Positions 33,848-46,490 of a stretch of 64,000 bases of DNA are shown here, piece by piece. The DNA lies in NCBI GenBank assembly GCA_032622095.1, contig CP136061.1, positions 121,718,754 through 121,782,753 on the forward strand. The letters run 5' to 3'. Under the pieces are notes generated by a model. It was not told the origin of the DNA, made no database searches, and saw only the letters and a list, made by a program, of their open reading frames with translations. Made by a program: the position numbers and the translations under genes. Source of the stretch: Siphonodentalium dalli (taxonomy: Eukaryota > Mollusca > Scaphopoda > Gadilida > Siphonodentaliidae). The first letter of the stretch is position 1; each line of letters opens with the position of its first letter.

Positions 33848-35490
33848 CAGTGTTCCATACTACCCTGATAGCGAGTTGCATTCATACAATATGGAAACAA
33901 GTTATATAGGGTTCACGCTCGATGTCACATGACTCGATTTCAACCAACCAACGTTCTGCATAGAGCGAATGTGAGTAGGATTGTAAATATTATGTCAATG
34001 TGACGTCCATCCCATGCATTCTAATCAGATATACATCCGAGAGATTTGCATTTCAATTTAGTAAGTACTGTGTAATTAATGTTACATTTATATATTCCGA
34101 AATCACCGTACACCGTCTTCTTAATTGCCTCTATATATATAGTATACCAGGTCATGCACGAATCTATTGCATGACGCGTGATTCGGAGATCCTGGGTATA
34201 CTCTATATATATAATATATGTTTCGTAGATCATCATCCTGGGTACCCTAATCAATGTTTGGGGCGCCAGTTAGACAATTCCAAAGAAAGGGTGTGCAAAT
34301 GGAGTTACCAGGACATGAGAATTTCTTCAATTAATTTCGATTTCTTCGGGGGGGGGGGGGGGTGCAGTGGGGGAATTCTATGTTGGCAACCAAGCGAAAC
34401 ACTATAGCAACGCCACGCGTAATATTATGTGAATTAAGTTGTGAAACGGTGTTTCAAAGTTTAGTTATAGCGACCACGTGGACAATCTTATGGAGACGTT
34501 GGCAAGTTGTACCATAACACCGTTCGTTCGCTTCCACAGCCGCTTGGTATATAGACACTGCGAAACAAAATCAAGCCAGACTTTTCCGTAGCTACCAAAA
34601 CAACCCGTTGCCGCAGTGTAACGTGGTGTATTTTTTTACGGATATCGTATTTCCAATTCGCTCTCTTGTCATTTGAAACGTTACACCGTTCCGTTCCATA
34701 TCACAGAAAGCTGTATCCGTTTATGCAACGTGTACCGAGATTACTAAGCGATAGGGGGACATGATGGAAATGGATCGTAATTGATAGGTCGCATGGGATA
34801 GACAGCCAATCTCACAAAGAATTTATTATTGATTACAGCCAACATATAAAATCAATCACTGGCCTTGGCCTTGAATATAATATGGTCCTACACCCAGTGT
34901 TGTTCCTGCCTTCTGTTCGCGAAGTGAATTTTTCCGCGCCAGACACTCAACAATCGGATCCCCCGAACGGGGAGGAGTATATTTAATTACTTCCTCATCA
35001 TGTCTCGAGGGAAAGATTGAGTCCTTATCCCCAGACGCATGCTATCGCAGGCATGTAGTGATGTGATTGCGAGTCTTTTGTGGGCATCAACTCTTAAAGA
35101 GGGAGGTCAAGTGCCAATTTTGAATTGGTATTTCCATGCAAATCTCCGGAGCAAAAGTTATACATGAAGCAGTTTATCTGGGCATAAAGCAGACACATCA
35201 TTAAATAGTTATACCATTTAACTGGTGGTGCACGGGCTAGATAATTTATAAATGTTTGCTACAAATTTATTTTTGATAATTGTTTTCTGGAATTACAACA
35301 CTTCACCTATTTTTGAAAAATCAATATAAAATATTTCAAAAATAAATATACCAACAGTCTAACGGAACAAGTTCCGACCCACCAGATAAATTCCTATTAA
35401 TTATAATATCATATCAAGACGAAGGCTAGCGGAAGCATGTATACTCTTTATACGGATGTGATTGTGAGGACTCATTACGCCACATGTGGT
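33848..35490. other. Intronic sequence; small palindrome and G15 run
   Basis: 34132-34213 is an imperfect palindrome (TATATAGTATACCAGG and CCTGGGTATACTCTATATA, with an inner GTCATGCA/TGCATGAC). G15 lies at 34348-34362. Otherwise nothing was recognised. Confidence 0.4.
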
Positions 35491-35930
35491 GGAATCACTG
35501 AACTAAATAGTTTCCCATAGTAACTCTTGTGGTGATGCCATCAACCCCCCACCCCCCACCCCCGACTTGGGGTGGGGCTACGGTCCCCGATAAGACTACT
35601 GGGTGCCGGAAAAGCTTAATTGGGTCAACTGTCACCTTTTCCCAATGGGGGTGGGGGGATAACACTCCTCAAAATTGTGGGGAGGGGGGCTTTAGAACCC
35701 CTGACCCCCTAATGGTACCTGATGTCCATGCAAAATTCCCAGATTTATCACTTTCTTTACTATCTACAGGCGAATCCATGGGTTTCTTCTTTAAATCTGT
35801 CCAAAATGTGGTCATTATCATTTGAAAATAAGAAAATATGGAATTAACAATTTTATCATGGCGAGACGTGAAATTTCGTAAAATTCAATTTTTTCTTATA
35901 GGAATCACTGAACTAAATGGTTTCCCATAG
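35491..35930. repeat. 30-bp direct repeats flanking a 380-bp insert
   Basis: GGAATCACTGAACTAAATAG followed by TTTCCCATAG occurs at 35491-35520 and, with one change, at 35901-35930. The insert starts TAACTCTTGTGG, contains C/G-rich runs and ends ..AATTTTTTCTTATA. A long target duplication from a retroposition event or a simple segmental duplication are both possible. The 98-codon frame at 35529-35825 has no known domain. Confidence 0.6.
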
Positions 35931-37778
35931 GCGACAGTGTTAACGTTTCGGCCAAATTCACTGATTTGAAGTCTGCAGGCCATACCAGTGTTGTTTATCC
36001 AGCTAGATTGACACCAGTTGATCACGAAAATGCAAGAAAATCATAGGTCATGTGTTTACTTTTTAAAATAAATCCCTAAGTCTACGACAGGGCTATCTCA
36101 CAGCCAAATTTGATCTGGAAAAACCCAGCAGCTAGTTAAATAGATTTCCCGCTCACAAAAATCCATTCCCCCATTCATTCACCAGTTTAAATTATTTAGA
36201 TATTATGTACAAATCAAATTTTAATTGGAGTGCGCATGCCTGTTCTGTTGGAGTAACCGCTATCTTTTATTTTCTGGTCATGAAGTCAAAATTGTATCGT
36301 ATATACACAATGTGTTTGTACCGATGGATGTATCGTGACTCGACTCGTTTTCGTGGTCATATAGGCCCTATATATAACCTATGATCACGAAAACGAGCAG
36401 AATCGCGGTATCTGATATAATTCCGTACATTCACTTTCAATAGTATAGATTCTCTGAATCAGCCGCGGAATTCCCAAAATTGTAGGCTACTTTCATTTTC
36501 AATAGGATTTTCAGAATTTCCACTTTCACTTTTCACTTTTACCACGCAAAGCGACCTTAGTTGACACAAATATATGGCACACTGGCTGAGTCCATGACAA
36601 ATAGATTATGTAGCATTGCTTCTTTCATTTAATTAAAGCTCACCTCGTTAAAACGCATGTCAATCGTATTTGTTTACAAATTGCATTGGGTGCGACGATT
36701 TGCAGTAGGGCCCTATTTGCGGAGGTCCCCTAAAATGGTCGATATATGTATATTTTAATGAGGGAACGGGTGCGTATATGTCAATTGATACCTATTTTAA
36801 ACAAATAACGAAACGATCATCATAATAGAGGTCTGTTCTATCAATTATATGTGCGCCGAGTTCACTTGGTGCAAATCAAACGGCGATAAATATTCTCGTG
36901 TGCCAGAAGGACTCCTTAAAGTTGTAAATAAGATGAATATTGATTAGATGTTATTTAACAAGTCAATCAAATAATATTATTCTTTAGTTAGCGCCTATAT
37001 TAGCGCTAACTAATGAATAATATTTTATGTTATAATTATATTATAATTTATATTTATGGCTAATAATATGATCTTGGTGGCGTTACCATTTCTGACTATG
37101 GTTTTCTTGTTAATCATTAGGCATCCACTCTTTGTGAGATTGCAAGCCTTTAGTAGTAGACTGGTCGATAAAATGTTTGACATAGAAACATTTGGACTAA
37201 GTTAGTTTTATTCTTTTTGAAGATGAATATATCCTCTATAACATATCCAAAATGTGCTAAAATGCGCTTTGTGCAAATTGTTGTACAAAGATATTAAAAA
37301 TGCCAATCTTCCGGCCTTAGAAAGTAGAGTTTTCTACAATATCCCTCACCGGCGATCCGATATATACCAGTTTGTGTGAAATTAGAGTACGTGGCGAATA
37401 GAGTGACAAGGACAGACAATAAGGCAATCGCAGCCATGAATGGCTGTCAAAATGGCCGTAACTCCAAGCCATGCTACGACGAAGCAACATATTAGATAAC
37501 CACCTAGAAGTGAAAATACATATTGGTAATTTACAAGTGTATATTTGTTAAATATCTTTAAAGGTACAAAATTAATATCATTAAAATAGATACATCTGAA
37601 TTATTTACGTCTTTAAAGTTCGGATTTTATGCTTAGAATGCATCCAACAGTCGGGCAAAAAACTAATTTCGGGCATGCAACACAAGAAGTAATGTTTCGC
37701 CACATAGTGCGTGGTAGTTTCATTTGGACACGGTGATTAATTATTGAACGTAACGCGGAAACTGAAGTGCACACCCTT
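35931..37778. other. Intronic sequence with one palindrome
   Basis: 36344-36398 forms a hairpin (CTCGTTTTCGTGGTCATATA and CCTATGATCACGAAAACGAG). A second short one, GCGCCTATATTAGCGC, lies near 36990. No exon is supported. Confidence 0.4.
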
Positions 37779-39060
37779 AATTAATCACCTGCGCGCGAGA
37801 GGTCAATTTCACCAGTGAGTAGTTATAAGCCATTATCAAACAAACTGCCATCAAGAAATTTCAGGCCAGTCATAAACATATCTTTTTTCATGGATGCCGA
37901 AATGAGTAATTCTTGTCTGATATATGTTGCTGTTTTTCACGAGTTATAATTCATTTCGAAAAGTGGATTAGAGCCGGTCGATTTTATACTTGATTTGTTT
38001 CTGTCATTTCTTGGAAACAGGGTCATCCAAAACAAAAATAAAATATGCAGAATTCTTTTATAGGATGATACCGGCTTGTTGAGATTTCTCTGATAATTTG
38101 AGAGCGAGCTCATGTGATAACATTAATTCAATTGGGATTGCAAATATTCATATAGCGCCAAAAAATAATGCAGGTACAGCGTTGAAATTAAAAAGAGTGA
38201 CACCCCCCCCCCCCCCCCACATTTATATATATGTTTCTCAAGCCAAAGGTTGAACAAGCTCCTAACTGTCTCAAGCTTGAATTATAACATTTCGACCATA
38301 ATCCATGATTGGGGAGGGGCTGGTTCTCGAAAGCTTCCAATAACTAAGGGAGTTAATTGAATGTATCAGCCGGGATTATCTGGGCAATAATTACAATATG
38401 TTTTACTTAAATATTCCATAGTTGTAAATTTTGCGTATACATGTATAACTGTATAACACAAGAGAGGAAAGGTGACGTAGTTGCTACTAGTTGGGAACTC
38501 GTAGCTAGGCAACCCTTTCGCCGAATGAAGACAAACAGCAACACCATGCATTCTAATTTAAAGCTGCATAATATGTTCATAATTATATGAATAGCATAAA
38601 TTGCTGCATATTAGATTAATCACTCGTAGAAAACAGACACGACAGACATGACTACGATATTTATAAAGCAGGGTGTTAGGACTCAGGGTGCTGCATATAC
38701 ACCCCGTCGAGGAAATATGCAATGGTGAATTCGGTAGCTTCTTGGATAATATAGCTCCCCGTTCATGTTGGGGGTCATAGCCCCTTGCGTTGGGGAAGAG
38801 GCCATCACTGGTATTAACATCAATAGAAGACTGACAATGATTTAAACAGAACGTCGACCATTTGAGTTATCGCGCGAATAATTATTTTAAACGGCCTGAC
38901 GACTTTGTCCCAGTCAACGGCTCTTCAGCGGTTCAGAGTTTAACTCACTGTGGTCAAACACAGTCGCAATGATTGGGTTGTCAGCGGACACATATTACAC
39001 GGTGTGTATGATCCATGTAAAACGCCAAATACACGATTTTTACAGAGATTACATGCATAC
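37779..39060. repeat. Source segment of a compacted local duplication (blocks A, B, C)
   Basis: Three separated blocks, A 37779-38018, B 38491-38613 and C 38988-39058, reappear in the same order and orientation, fused directly, at 39142-39576. Between A and B lies about 470 bp (including C16 at 38203-38218), and between B and C about 375 bp; both are absent from the copy. Block C continues into a hairpin (ATTACATGCAT..ATGCATGTAAT, 39048-39090). Confidence 0.85.
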
Positions 39061-39141
39061 CCTAAGGGTGGATACACACATGCATGTAATGTCTGTATGT
39101 AAAATACATGTATTTTACATGACCACACCAATAATTGACAA

Positions 39142-39597
39142 AATTAATCACCTGCGCGCGAGAGGTCAATTTCACCAGTGAGTAGTTAAAAGCCATTATC
39201 AAACAAACTGCCATCAAGAAATTTCAGGCCAGTCATAAACATGTCTTCTTTCATGGATGCGGAAATGAGTAATTCTTGTCTGATATATGTTGCTGTTTTT
39301 CACGAGTTATAATTCATTTCGAAAAGTGGATTAGAGCCGGTCTATTTTTACTTGATTTGTTTCTGTCATTTTTTTGAAACTTGGGAACTCGTAGCTAGGC
39401 AACCCTTTCGCCGAATGAAGACACACAGCAACACCATGCATTCAAATTTAAAGCTGTTTAAATGTGTTCATAATTATATGAATAGCATAAATTGCTGCAT
39501 ATATTACACATATTACACGGTGTGTATGATCCATGTAAAACGCCAAATACACGATATGTACAGAGATTACATGCATGTGTGTATCCACCCTTACGGT
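39142..39597. repeat. Compacted copy of blocks A-B-C with inverted hairpin loop
   Basis: A' is 39142-39380, B' is 39381-39503 and C' is about 39507-39576. After C', the loop GTGTGTATCCACCCTTACGG is the reverse complement of the loop beside block C (CCCTAAGGGTGGATACACAC). Block junctions lack GT/AG signals, so this is not a spliced retrocopy. Confidence 0.8.
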
Positions 39598-40230
39598 GTA
39601 AATACTAGTTACATTTCCGGAATGTTCAACACTCTCCGTGATAATTATCCATACAATTATGTCGTGACTCGTAAGGCTCATTTTACAGCAAAGAAACACT
39701 CAATCTCTTCAATAGATTAGCACCCCATCTCCCCATATCGAAGAGACGGTACGCCGTACATTTTATTTAAGACTAATTTTCATACTGGTACCAACCGATT
39801 TCTCAGTAGATAATTTTGTTCAAATTTCTTCAGTCGGTATTTTACAACAGGAATATGCTACCGCGCAGTGCACAATATTAGTTTTCAGTATCTTGTTATT
39901 TCGAAAAAAGGTACTTATATAAAAACTCAAATTGATTAATTCTGTCTCTCGAATACTCACCATGCAGCGTTCGATTTTGTCTTCTGTATTTTTTGTTTTC
40001 CAAAGTTCTTGTTGGAATGATAAAATTCATTAATTTCATATTTAGTGGGGAAATTGGGACGCGATTGAGTAAGTTTTTGGTATAAGCGAGTCACGAGGCC
40101 CATGGAATGCAACATATGTTTGTAGGTATTAACTGTGATTTTGCGAAATCTCTCTATTATCTGTTGGTCGTTATTTGACACGGTATCATGCATCTATGTA
40201 ATAAAGCAGCAGATAGATCTGAACGCGAGT
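39598..40230. other. Intronic sequence, nothing recognised
   Basis: Short open frames on both strands without domains; no repeats were identified by eye. Confidence 0.4.
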
Positions 40231-40234
40231 TTAA

Positions 40235-40720
40235 AGGTACGGTTGGCCTTGGCGGTGGGTATCCTGTGAAAATATTTCCACCCGTCAAAAACCGCCACAA
40301 ACAGAAAGAACATCAAAATGTAGACATACTTTGTCCGTATATAAATAAGAAACATCGCATAAACAGTATGTTATTCTCATATGTTTAACCATTGTTATGT
40401 AAACAAAAGCATAAACAGTTACTTTTCTGGTGTTTGTTTATATTATGATGGTAAACATAAAGAGCGTTCTTTGTTGTTAAATTCCCGATATTGAACTAAT
40501 AAAGAGCGTTTATGCCATTTGTGTGTGATTAGCCATTAGCATTGTTCTGTCCTCTGTAACCCAATCAGGCTCTTGCTTAGGTAAAATATAGTAGGTATTT
40601 ATGATAACATGCTGTTTACGCGATGGTCATGGTATGTATGAACGAAACTGTATGCGTTTTAATGTTTACTCTGTTTGGAACAAATATGAATATTTTCGAC
40701 AATTAAGGCCTCACGTGCCT
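40235..40720 (+). mobile_element. Kolobok-like MITE, copy 3 (486 bp)
   Basis: TTAA (40231-40234) precedes AGGTACGGTTGGCCTTGGCG. The right end ..GGCCTCACGTGCCT precedes TTAA (40721-40724). It is near-identical in layout to 13392-13876, with ATAAAGAGCGTT motifs about 41 bp apart (near 40457 and 40498). Its right TTAA is also the left TTAA of a piggyBac-like MITE. Confidence 0.8.
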
Positions 40721-40724
40721 TTAA

Positions 40725-40991
40725 CCCTTTCTAAACTAAATACTCATTGATCAGTAGTTCTCTTATGATATAAATAATAAATCCAACAAACGACCATGCA
40801 TATATAGGCGTTTGTTGAACTTATTATCTGAACACTTCCCACCAAACATATGAATCCCTCTGCACCTGTATTATATTTTCACAATACTATCGTATGTTCA
40901 TTTTACCTGAACATCCCTCCAAATAAGTAATAGACTATTCCAATGAATACTTTCACAACTGAATGGGAGAATTCATTTAGTAAAGAATGGG
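40725..40991. mobile_element. piggyBac-like MITE (267 bp)
   Basis: TTAA plus CCCTTTCTAAACTAAATAC at the left is mirrored by GAATTCATTTAGTAAAGAATGGG plus TTAA (40992-40995). The TIR is about 16 bp with mismatches. There is no coding capacity. It directly abuts the Kolobok-like copy through the shared TTAA at 40721. Confidence 0.65.
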
Positions 40992-41079
40992 TTAAATAGC
41001 AAAAAGACACCAGAAGACATCCACATGGCCGAAAGTCGCACTGCCAAGCTGCATAGTTATGTACAGGCACAGTATATCG

Positions 41080-41260
41080 GGGTTTATCGTAATTTCAGCA
41101 GCTAGGCCATATATCACGGCGTTGTCAGTTTTATGTGTACGCCGCGGATATATAGGGGTCAATTTTACTGATAAATAAGCCAACTGCATGTAGAAATCCC
41201 CGAACCCCGAAAATTGACTGATAGCCACCGGGATCCCCATACTTCTCAAGGGTAAAGGGC
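41080..41260 (-). mobile_element. SINE fragment related to 3490-3782
   Basis: GGGGTTTATCGTAATTTCAG followed by CAGCTAGGCC.. ACGGCGTTGTCAGTTTTA and TGCATGTAGAAATCCCCGAA parallels the central and 3' part of the SINE at 3490-3782, in the same orientation. The tRNA-like head and the target duplication are missing. Confidence 0.55.
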
Positions 41261-43386
41261 GATCCTTGTTAGTTTGTTCCTAATTCGATAAAATGAAGAG
41301 CGTTTGGGGGAAAACATACGAATGATAAATGTCTATAATTTCGCCGATTATTTTCATGTGATATTAACATCGTATATTCATTCAGGTCCCAGAACCTTCA
41401 CTTAAGCCAACGGTTTGCGGCCCAAAATACACCTGAGAAAATTCGCTTTTGATTTATTTCCCCAGTACCGAAATAGGTCGATGATAAATACTTTCCATGA
41501 ACTTCATATATATCCCAGAAAGACGCACATACGTTATAAATATTACCACTTCGAACACAAAGTTCTGGGTACGAACTCTCCATACTTAAGTATATTCATT
41601 GATGTTAAAGGTACTCAATCCGGTTCGATGATCCCCATATAATCAGATTCCAACAACAACAACATTTTTATAAATGCCGCTTTAGTTATCAGAATCGATA
41701 TTTGCCCACAAATAATGCTAACCACTGTTAACTATATAGTATAAAATTGCCCGAAACGTGTTATTTATCGACATGTTGTGCGACGAAATTTTGCATTATT
41801 ATCAACAACACAAAGCCTCTTGATTTTAGAGTTATCCACATTCATCCGCAGTTTGATCCGAGGCCGTCGGCTCGTCGACATTTTACTGGGCCACTATTAA
41901 GTCTCGATGGTGAAAAATAATAAATTTCAAAAATCGATATCTAATAACTATGCATAGATTTGATAGGGTTCCTCGACTCGAATAAAATAGGTTTTACCCC
42001 CGAAACCAAGTAAATAGTAATTGAGGCGCGCTTAATCGGATTATGCATCTTTAAAACATTAGAACTGACACCTATAGACGAAACGATCGTACATTTATCG
42101 AAACAAAACACGTAATTTCAACACTATATTGACGAATTTGGTGGGAAATATTTTGCGCTGGTATGTTTTGAGATACATGATAGCAAATTGTGTGTATCAT
42201 TTTGGGATTGGAACGAGCCATGTCCGTTTAATATTTGGTTTAAAACTTGAGAAATGCAGGTTTTGCGCAGCATGCAGGACCATTACGAATTAATGTACTC
42301 ACGCCTTCCTACAATTAAGGCATGTGTTCGTTTTAAATTATTGATACACAATGTCGATATGCCGTTCTCTGTTTAGCAACACCACATGCTCCGTTATCAA
42401 AATTACCCGTGTGGAATAACTAACTAATTATTTGTCTCATTTTGCCACAACTTCGCGGAGGAAACATTTATAGATGTTAGCCCATTCTCAGACAGAGTAA
42501 ACACGTAATTACATGTCATGTCGTGAAAACTTCGTGTACATATATGTACGTAGGTGTGAATTGAAATATATTGCATGTTTTATACTTGCTAAAGTTACAA
42601 TCATACCTGCATTCGCGCAGTGGAACTTGATTGCAGTACGTTGATTGGCTGCTATCACGTCGCGTCGCGCACATACAGGCCCCAACTTGTTTTCCTATTA
42701 AATTGTATGGAAGCAAACAAGAACACCATCGGAAATGGGCACCGTAAATTCTCTTAAAGTTTTCCAGTTGAGTGTAAATATAAGAAATGGATGTTGATTT
42801 TGTTGAGTATATATATAGTGACGCAAGTTGGCTCGACATTGTTTTATATATGTGTGCAAAGCTTTCGCCTCCACACAAAATGTCAGCCCAGCTTGCAGCC
42901 ATACTCCATGGAACGCAAGCAAATCAACCTCCATTTCTTAAAAGATCAATGTCAACTGACAGCAAAATGTGGGAACAACTGGTTGTCTCTTAATTGACCA
43001 GGTCCATTATATTCCAATAAAATGAATCATGAGCGATTCCATGTGTCAGTAATTTATAGGGAATATTTCCCAAGAAAGCATGGAATGCCACTGCAAATGC
43101 ATCAACCCCCATTCCTGGATCAAACGGAAAATTCCCGCTGCGCGGCATTGATTGGTCAATTAACATGAAGTGTTTCGGAAATTATGTAGGAGGCGGCATC
43201 TATCATGTGACAGGCATATACCTGTTCCTCATATCGGTGTGTCTTGACGGGAAACGTCTACGTTTTGGCCCGGAAAGTGTACTACGACAAAAGAAGGTTC
43301 GCTGTTTGGCATGGCATGGCAAACCAGATCGCAGCCGATTTAATTTAAAGCTCCACCTGACACAACATTCACATATTTCCGTTCGG
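41261..43386. other. Intronic sequence; dispersed repeat and short inverted pair
   Basis: 41403-41575 is the second copy of the repeat at 28730-28900. AAATGGATGTTGATTTTGTT (42786) and CAAATCAACCTCCATTT (42929-42945) form a weak inverted pair, also related to text near 33183. The overlapping open frames at 42516-42997 are not convincing exons. Confidence 0.4.
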
Positions 43387-43621
43387 GGTGATGTCTCTAT
43401 TCCGATAGTTCTCTATTCCGAAGGTTCGCTTTTCTGAAGGTTCTCTATTCCGAATGAGAGGAGCTCCACCTAAGTTGCTATAACTTGTGCTCCAATCTCC
43501 ATTCGTTCATCCTACATTAGTCTATTATAAACAAATTTGTTTGAAATGTATATATGGGATGCTCAATAAAATATGAAACAACAAAAGATTCGCTATTCCG
43601 AAGGTTCGCTATTCCGAAGTT

Positions 43622-43990
43622 TTTTTTTTATTGATTTTTTATTTGTACAATAACAAATGATATAACAACAAAATTATGAACAAGTATATGATAAGTATTG
43701 TACAGGAGCAGCATGACCATAGTTGGTCGTCTTCCTGCTGCCCCGGAGGTTTTTTTTATTCCATTATAAACGAGGACCTTTCCTCCTCGACGGTCTGCGT
43801 TACAAACATACGCCATCTTCGTATGGACGTATAATATACTAGCGGATATGACCCGTGAGTGGTCTGACGTAAATAGGTTTTGAGAAATAACTATGCCATT
43901 GAACATGTTATGGGAGCCCACGAAAACATAACATTGAACGACCACCAAGACGGAGTAGTAAGTGGAGGATTTTGGAGGCATGAATACGCC
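43622..43990 (-). mobile_element. Possible poly(A)-tailed retrocopy or LINE tail, minus strand
   Basis: On the minus strand the segment ends ..TTGTACAAATAAAAAATCAA then an A9 run (43621-43630 on the + strand reads as T), that is AATAAA followed by poly(A). The upstream 117-codon frame (43628-43981) matches nothing I recognise. A retroposed transcript or a LINE 3' end would both fit; no target duplication was confirmed. Confidence 0.3.
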
Positions 43991-44039
43991 AGCTATATAT
44001 AGGAAGATTATATATAACGGTTGCGATATAACTCTTATT

Positions 44040-45272
44040 ATACCCCCTTTTTTTTTTTAAAGGGGGGTATACTGTTTTGCACCTGTCCGTCCGTCCGTCC
44101 GTCCGTGCGTCCGTCCGTGCGTCCGTCCGTGCGTCCGTCCGTGCGTGAGTCCGTACGTCCGTCCGATGTCTGTTCGTGTCATAACTTGAACAGTAGTGCT
44201 CGGATCTTAATGAAATTAGGTATGGATGTTCACTATTATGAGGACATTAAATAGAGGGTTCCATCATTTTGTTTGGATTTTCCATTCTAGAGTTATTCAT
44301 CTTTGTTTATCTGGAAATAGTGGCTTTTTGGTTCGTCTGGTGTCTGTTCATGTCGTAACTTCAACAGTTGTGCTGGGATCTCAACCAAATTTGGTGTGGA
44401 TGTTCACAACTATGAGGACATTAAAAAGAGGGTTCCATCGTTTTGTTCGGATTTTCCAATCTAGAGTTATTCATCTTTGTTTATCTCGAAATGTTGGATT
44501 TTTGGTCCATCTGGTGTCTGTTCATGTCATAACCTGAACAGTAGTGCTCGGATCTCAATGAAATTTTGTATGGATGTTCACTACTATGAGGGCATTCAAT
44601 AGAGGGTTCCATCGTTTTGTTCGGATTTTCCATTCTAGAGTTATACATCTTTGTGCATCTGGAAATGTTGGCTTTTTGGTTCATCTGGTGTCTGTTCATG
44701 TCGTAACTTCTACAGTTGTACTGGGATCTCAATGGGATTTGGTATGGATGTTCACTACTATGATGACATGAAAAGGAGGGTTCCATCGTTTTGTTCCGCT
44801 TTTCCATTCTAGAGTTATTTATCTTTGTTCATCTGGAAATGTTGGCTTTTTGGTCCGTCTGGTGTCTGTTCATGTCGTAACTTCAACTGTTGTGCTGGGA
44901 TCTCAATGGAATTTGGTATAGATGTTCACTGCTATGAGGACATTCAATAGGGGGTTCCATTGTTCTGTTCTGCTTTTCCATTCTAGAGTAATTCATCTTT
45001 GTTTATCTGGAAATGTTGGCTGTTTGATCCATCCGATGTCTGTTCAGCTCATAACTTGAACAGTAATGCTCGGATCTCAATAAAATTTTGTATGGATGTT
45101 CACCACTATGAGGACATTTAATGGCACATTCAAATGTTTGTTTTGGTTTTTTGTTCTATAGTTATTCATCTTTGTTTATATGAAAATGCTGATTTCTGGG
45201 TCCATATGTCTGTGTATAGCCATCATAAGTTATAGATATTCCCACACTAGGCGGTATGCCACGAGGGGGTAT
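44040..45272. repeat. 174-bp satellite (6-7 copies) with (CCGT)n head and ATACCCCC ends
   Basis: It starts ATACCCCC followed by a T10/A3 hairpin and GGGGGGTATAC, then (GTCCGTCC)n. Units starting at GTCTGTTC recur at 44168, 44342, 44515, 44690, 44862 and 45036 (period 172-175). It ends GAGGGGGTAT (45272), the inverse of the start. The 58-codon period leaves repeated open frames (44226-44537, 44481-44807). The bounded ends suggest a mobile unit that carries its own satellite. Confidence 0.85.
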
Positions 45273-45725
45273 GCACCGGACGACAGTCCATCTCTTGTTC
45301 AGTACTGGAACTCCATAACGTACTGCATTGCTTGTGGACAATCGCTGACTAGATGAACCCGCATGAAATTTTGGCATTGTATTGATATTTGATGTTTCCA
45401 CCAAAGACAGGACTTTATCCCTTATTTTGATTCAGTCATGCAGTCACCATGCATGTTTCCATAATACACGATAAACTTATTCTGTCTTTCTTGTATTAAT
45501 AACCGAAATCTGGAACAATTTGGCAATTAGAATGGGGTGTTTTAGTTTACTATGGGAATACTTTAGTAAAATAGTATATCTAATTACATGTGTGTGTGGG
45601 GTAGGGGTTTGGTCGGAGGGTCATGTAAATTTGATGCATTTATGAATAAATACGCCCAGAGTGGAACACCTTCGGAATAACAAACCTTCGGAATAAAGAA
45701 CCTTTGCGGAATAGAGAACCTTCGC

Positions 45726-46486
45726 CGTTCGGTGCTTTATGCGTGTATATAGAACATATTGAGGCCGACTCAACCATCTTGACAATCTCTTTTCGGTGAG
45801 AACAAAATCAGTCCTGGAACAAGCTTACGGATACGATCGTGCTAGTAGGGGGTGCCGACATATTTAAGACCTTATGCACAGCAGAGCTCTACTAACATCA
45901 TCAACTTAACGTTTAAATGTAGAAAAAAACATTGACAGATTTAGAACGTTTTTCGTGTACATGGAGAAACTAACGCGAACAATTTTGGATTAGTCCTGGA
46001 ACAAGTCTGAACAGTATTTGCGGAATGCCTCAGAAAACCGCAGTTAATACACTATACTTCCTGAGTTTGAGATGTGCCTACAGCTAGTACATCAGCCCTT
46101 GATGTGTCTCAATGTTAGAGTTTAACAATCTCTAATTATTCCCTGTCCAGACATACATTCCCCATGACGGGTTTGATTGACGTTGATCGCCATCAAATGG
46201 CCGTATATAATGTCCCCAAATCCAATAACAGCGTCTGGAGAAAGCTTGCTAGAAGTCTCCAGTGGAGGTCGTGACCGAAGATGACAATTTTCGTCAGCCA
46301 CTTTGATCACGGGAAGCCTCGCAATTTTCGGAAGACCAGTACGGTTGGACTAAACAGCGACCGTATAACCAAATTCTATACTGAATGGATTATCCCAATT
46401 ATAACAGTAAATGTTGGAATTGTCCATTATTCATTTGGATGTGTGTTCAGGAAAAATGGCCATACAACAGTATGTCGAACAGATAA
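45726..46486. other. Intronic sequence, nothing recognised
   Basis: No bounded repeat or exon could be supported. Confidence 0.35.
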
Positions 46487-46490
46487 TTAA

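Larger units (their letters stand above)
43387..45725. repeat. Region bracketed by inverted CTATTCCGAAGGTTCG repeats
   Basis: Left: several TTCTCTATTCCGAAGGTTCG-like words at 43391-43445 and 43585-43621. Right: their reverse complements at 45668-45722. They may be the ends of an old element later filled by a poly-A-tailed segment and the 174-bp array. No target duplication was identified. Confidence 0.5.

Noticed and set aside
33521-33881. Five overlapping open frames as genes
   Set aside because: They arise from a stop-free 60-bp tandem repeat inside an inverted-repeat element.
39142-39576. Spliced retrocopy as origin of the compacted duplication
   Set aside because: Missing spacers do not begin with GT and end with AG at the block joints, and the hairpin loop is inverted.
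43628-43981. 117-codon minus-strand frame as a gene
   Set aside because: No recognisable domain; it overlaps an AATAAA/poly(A)-like tail and a repeat boundary.
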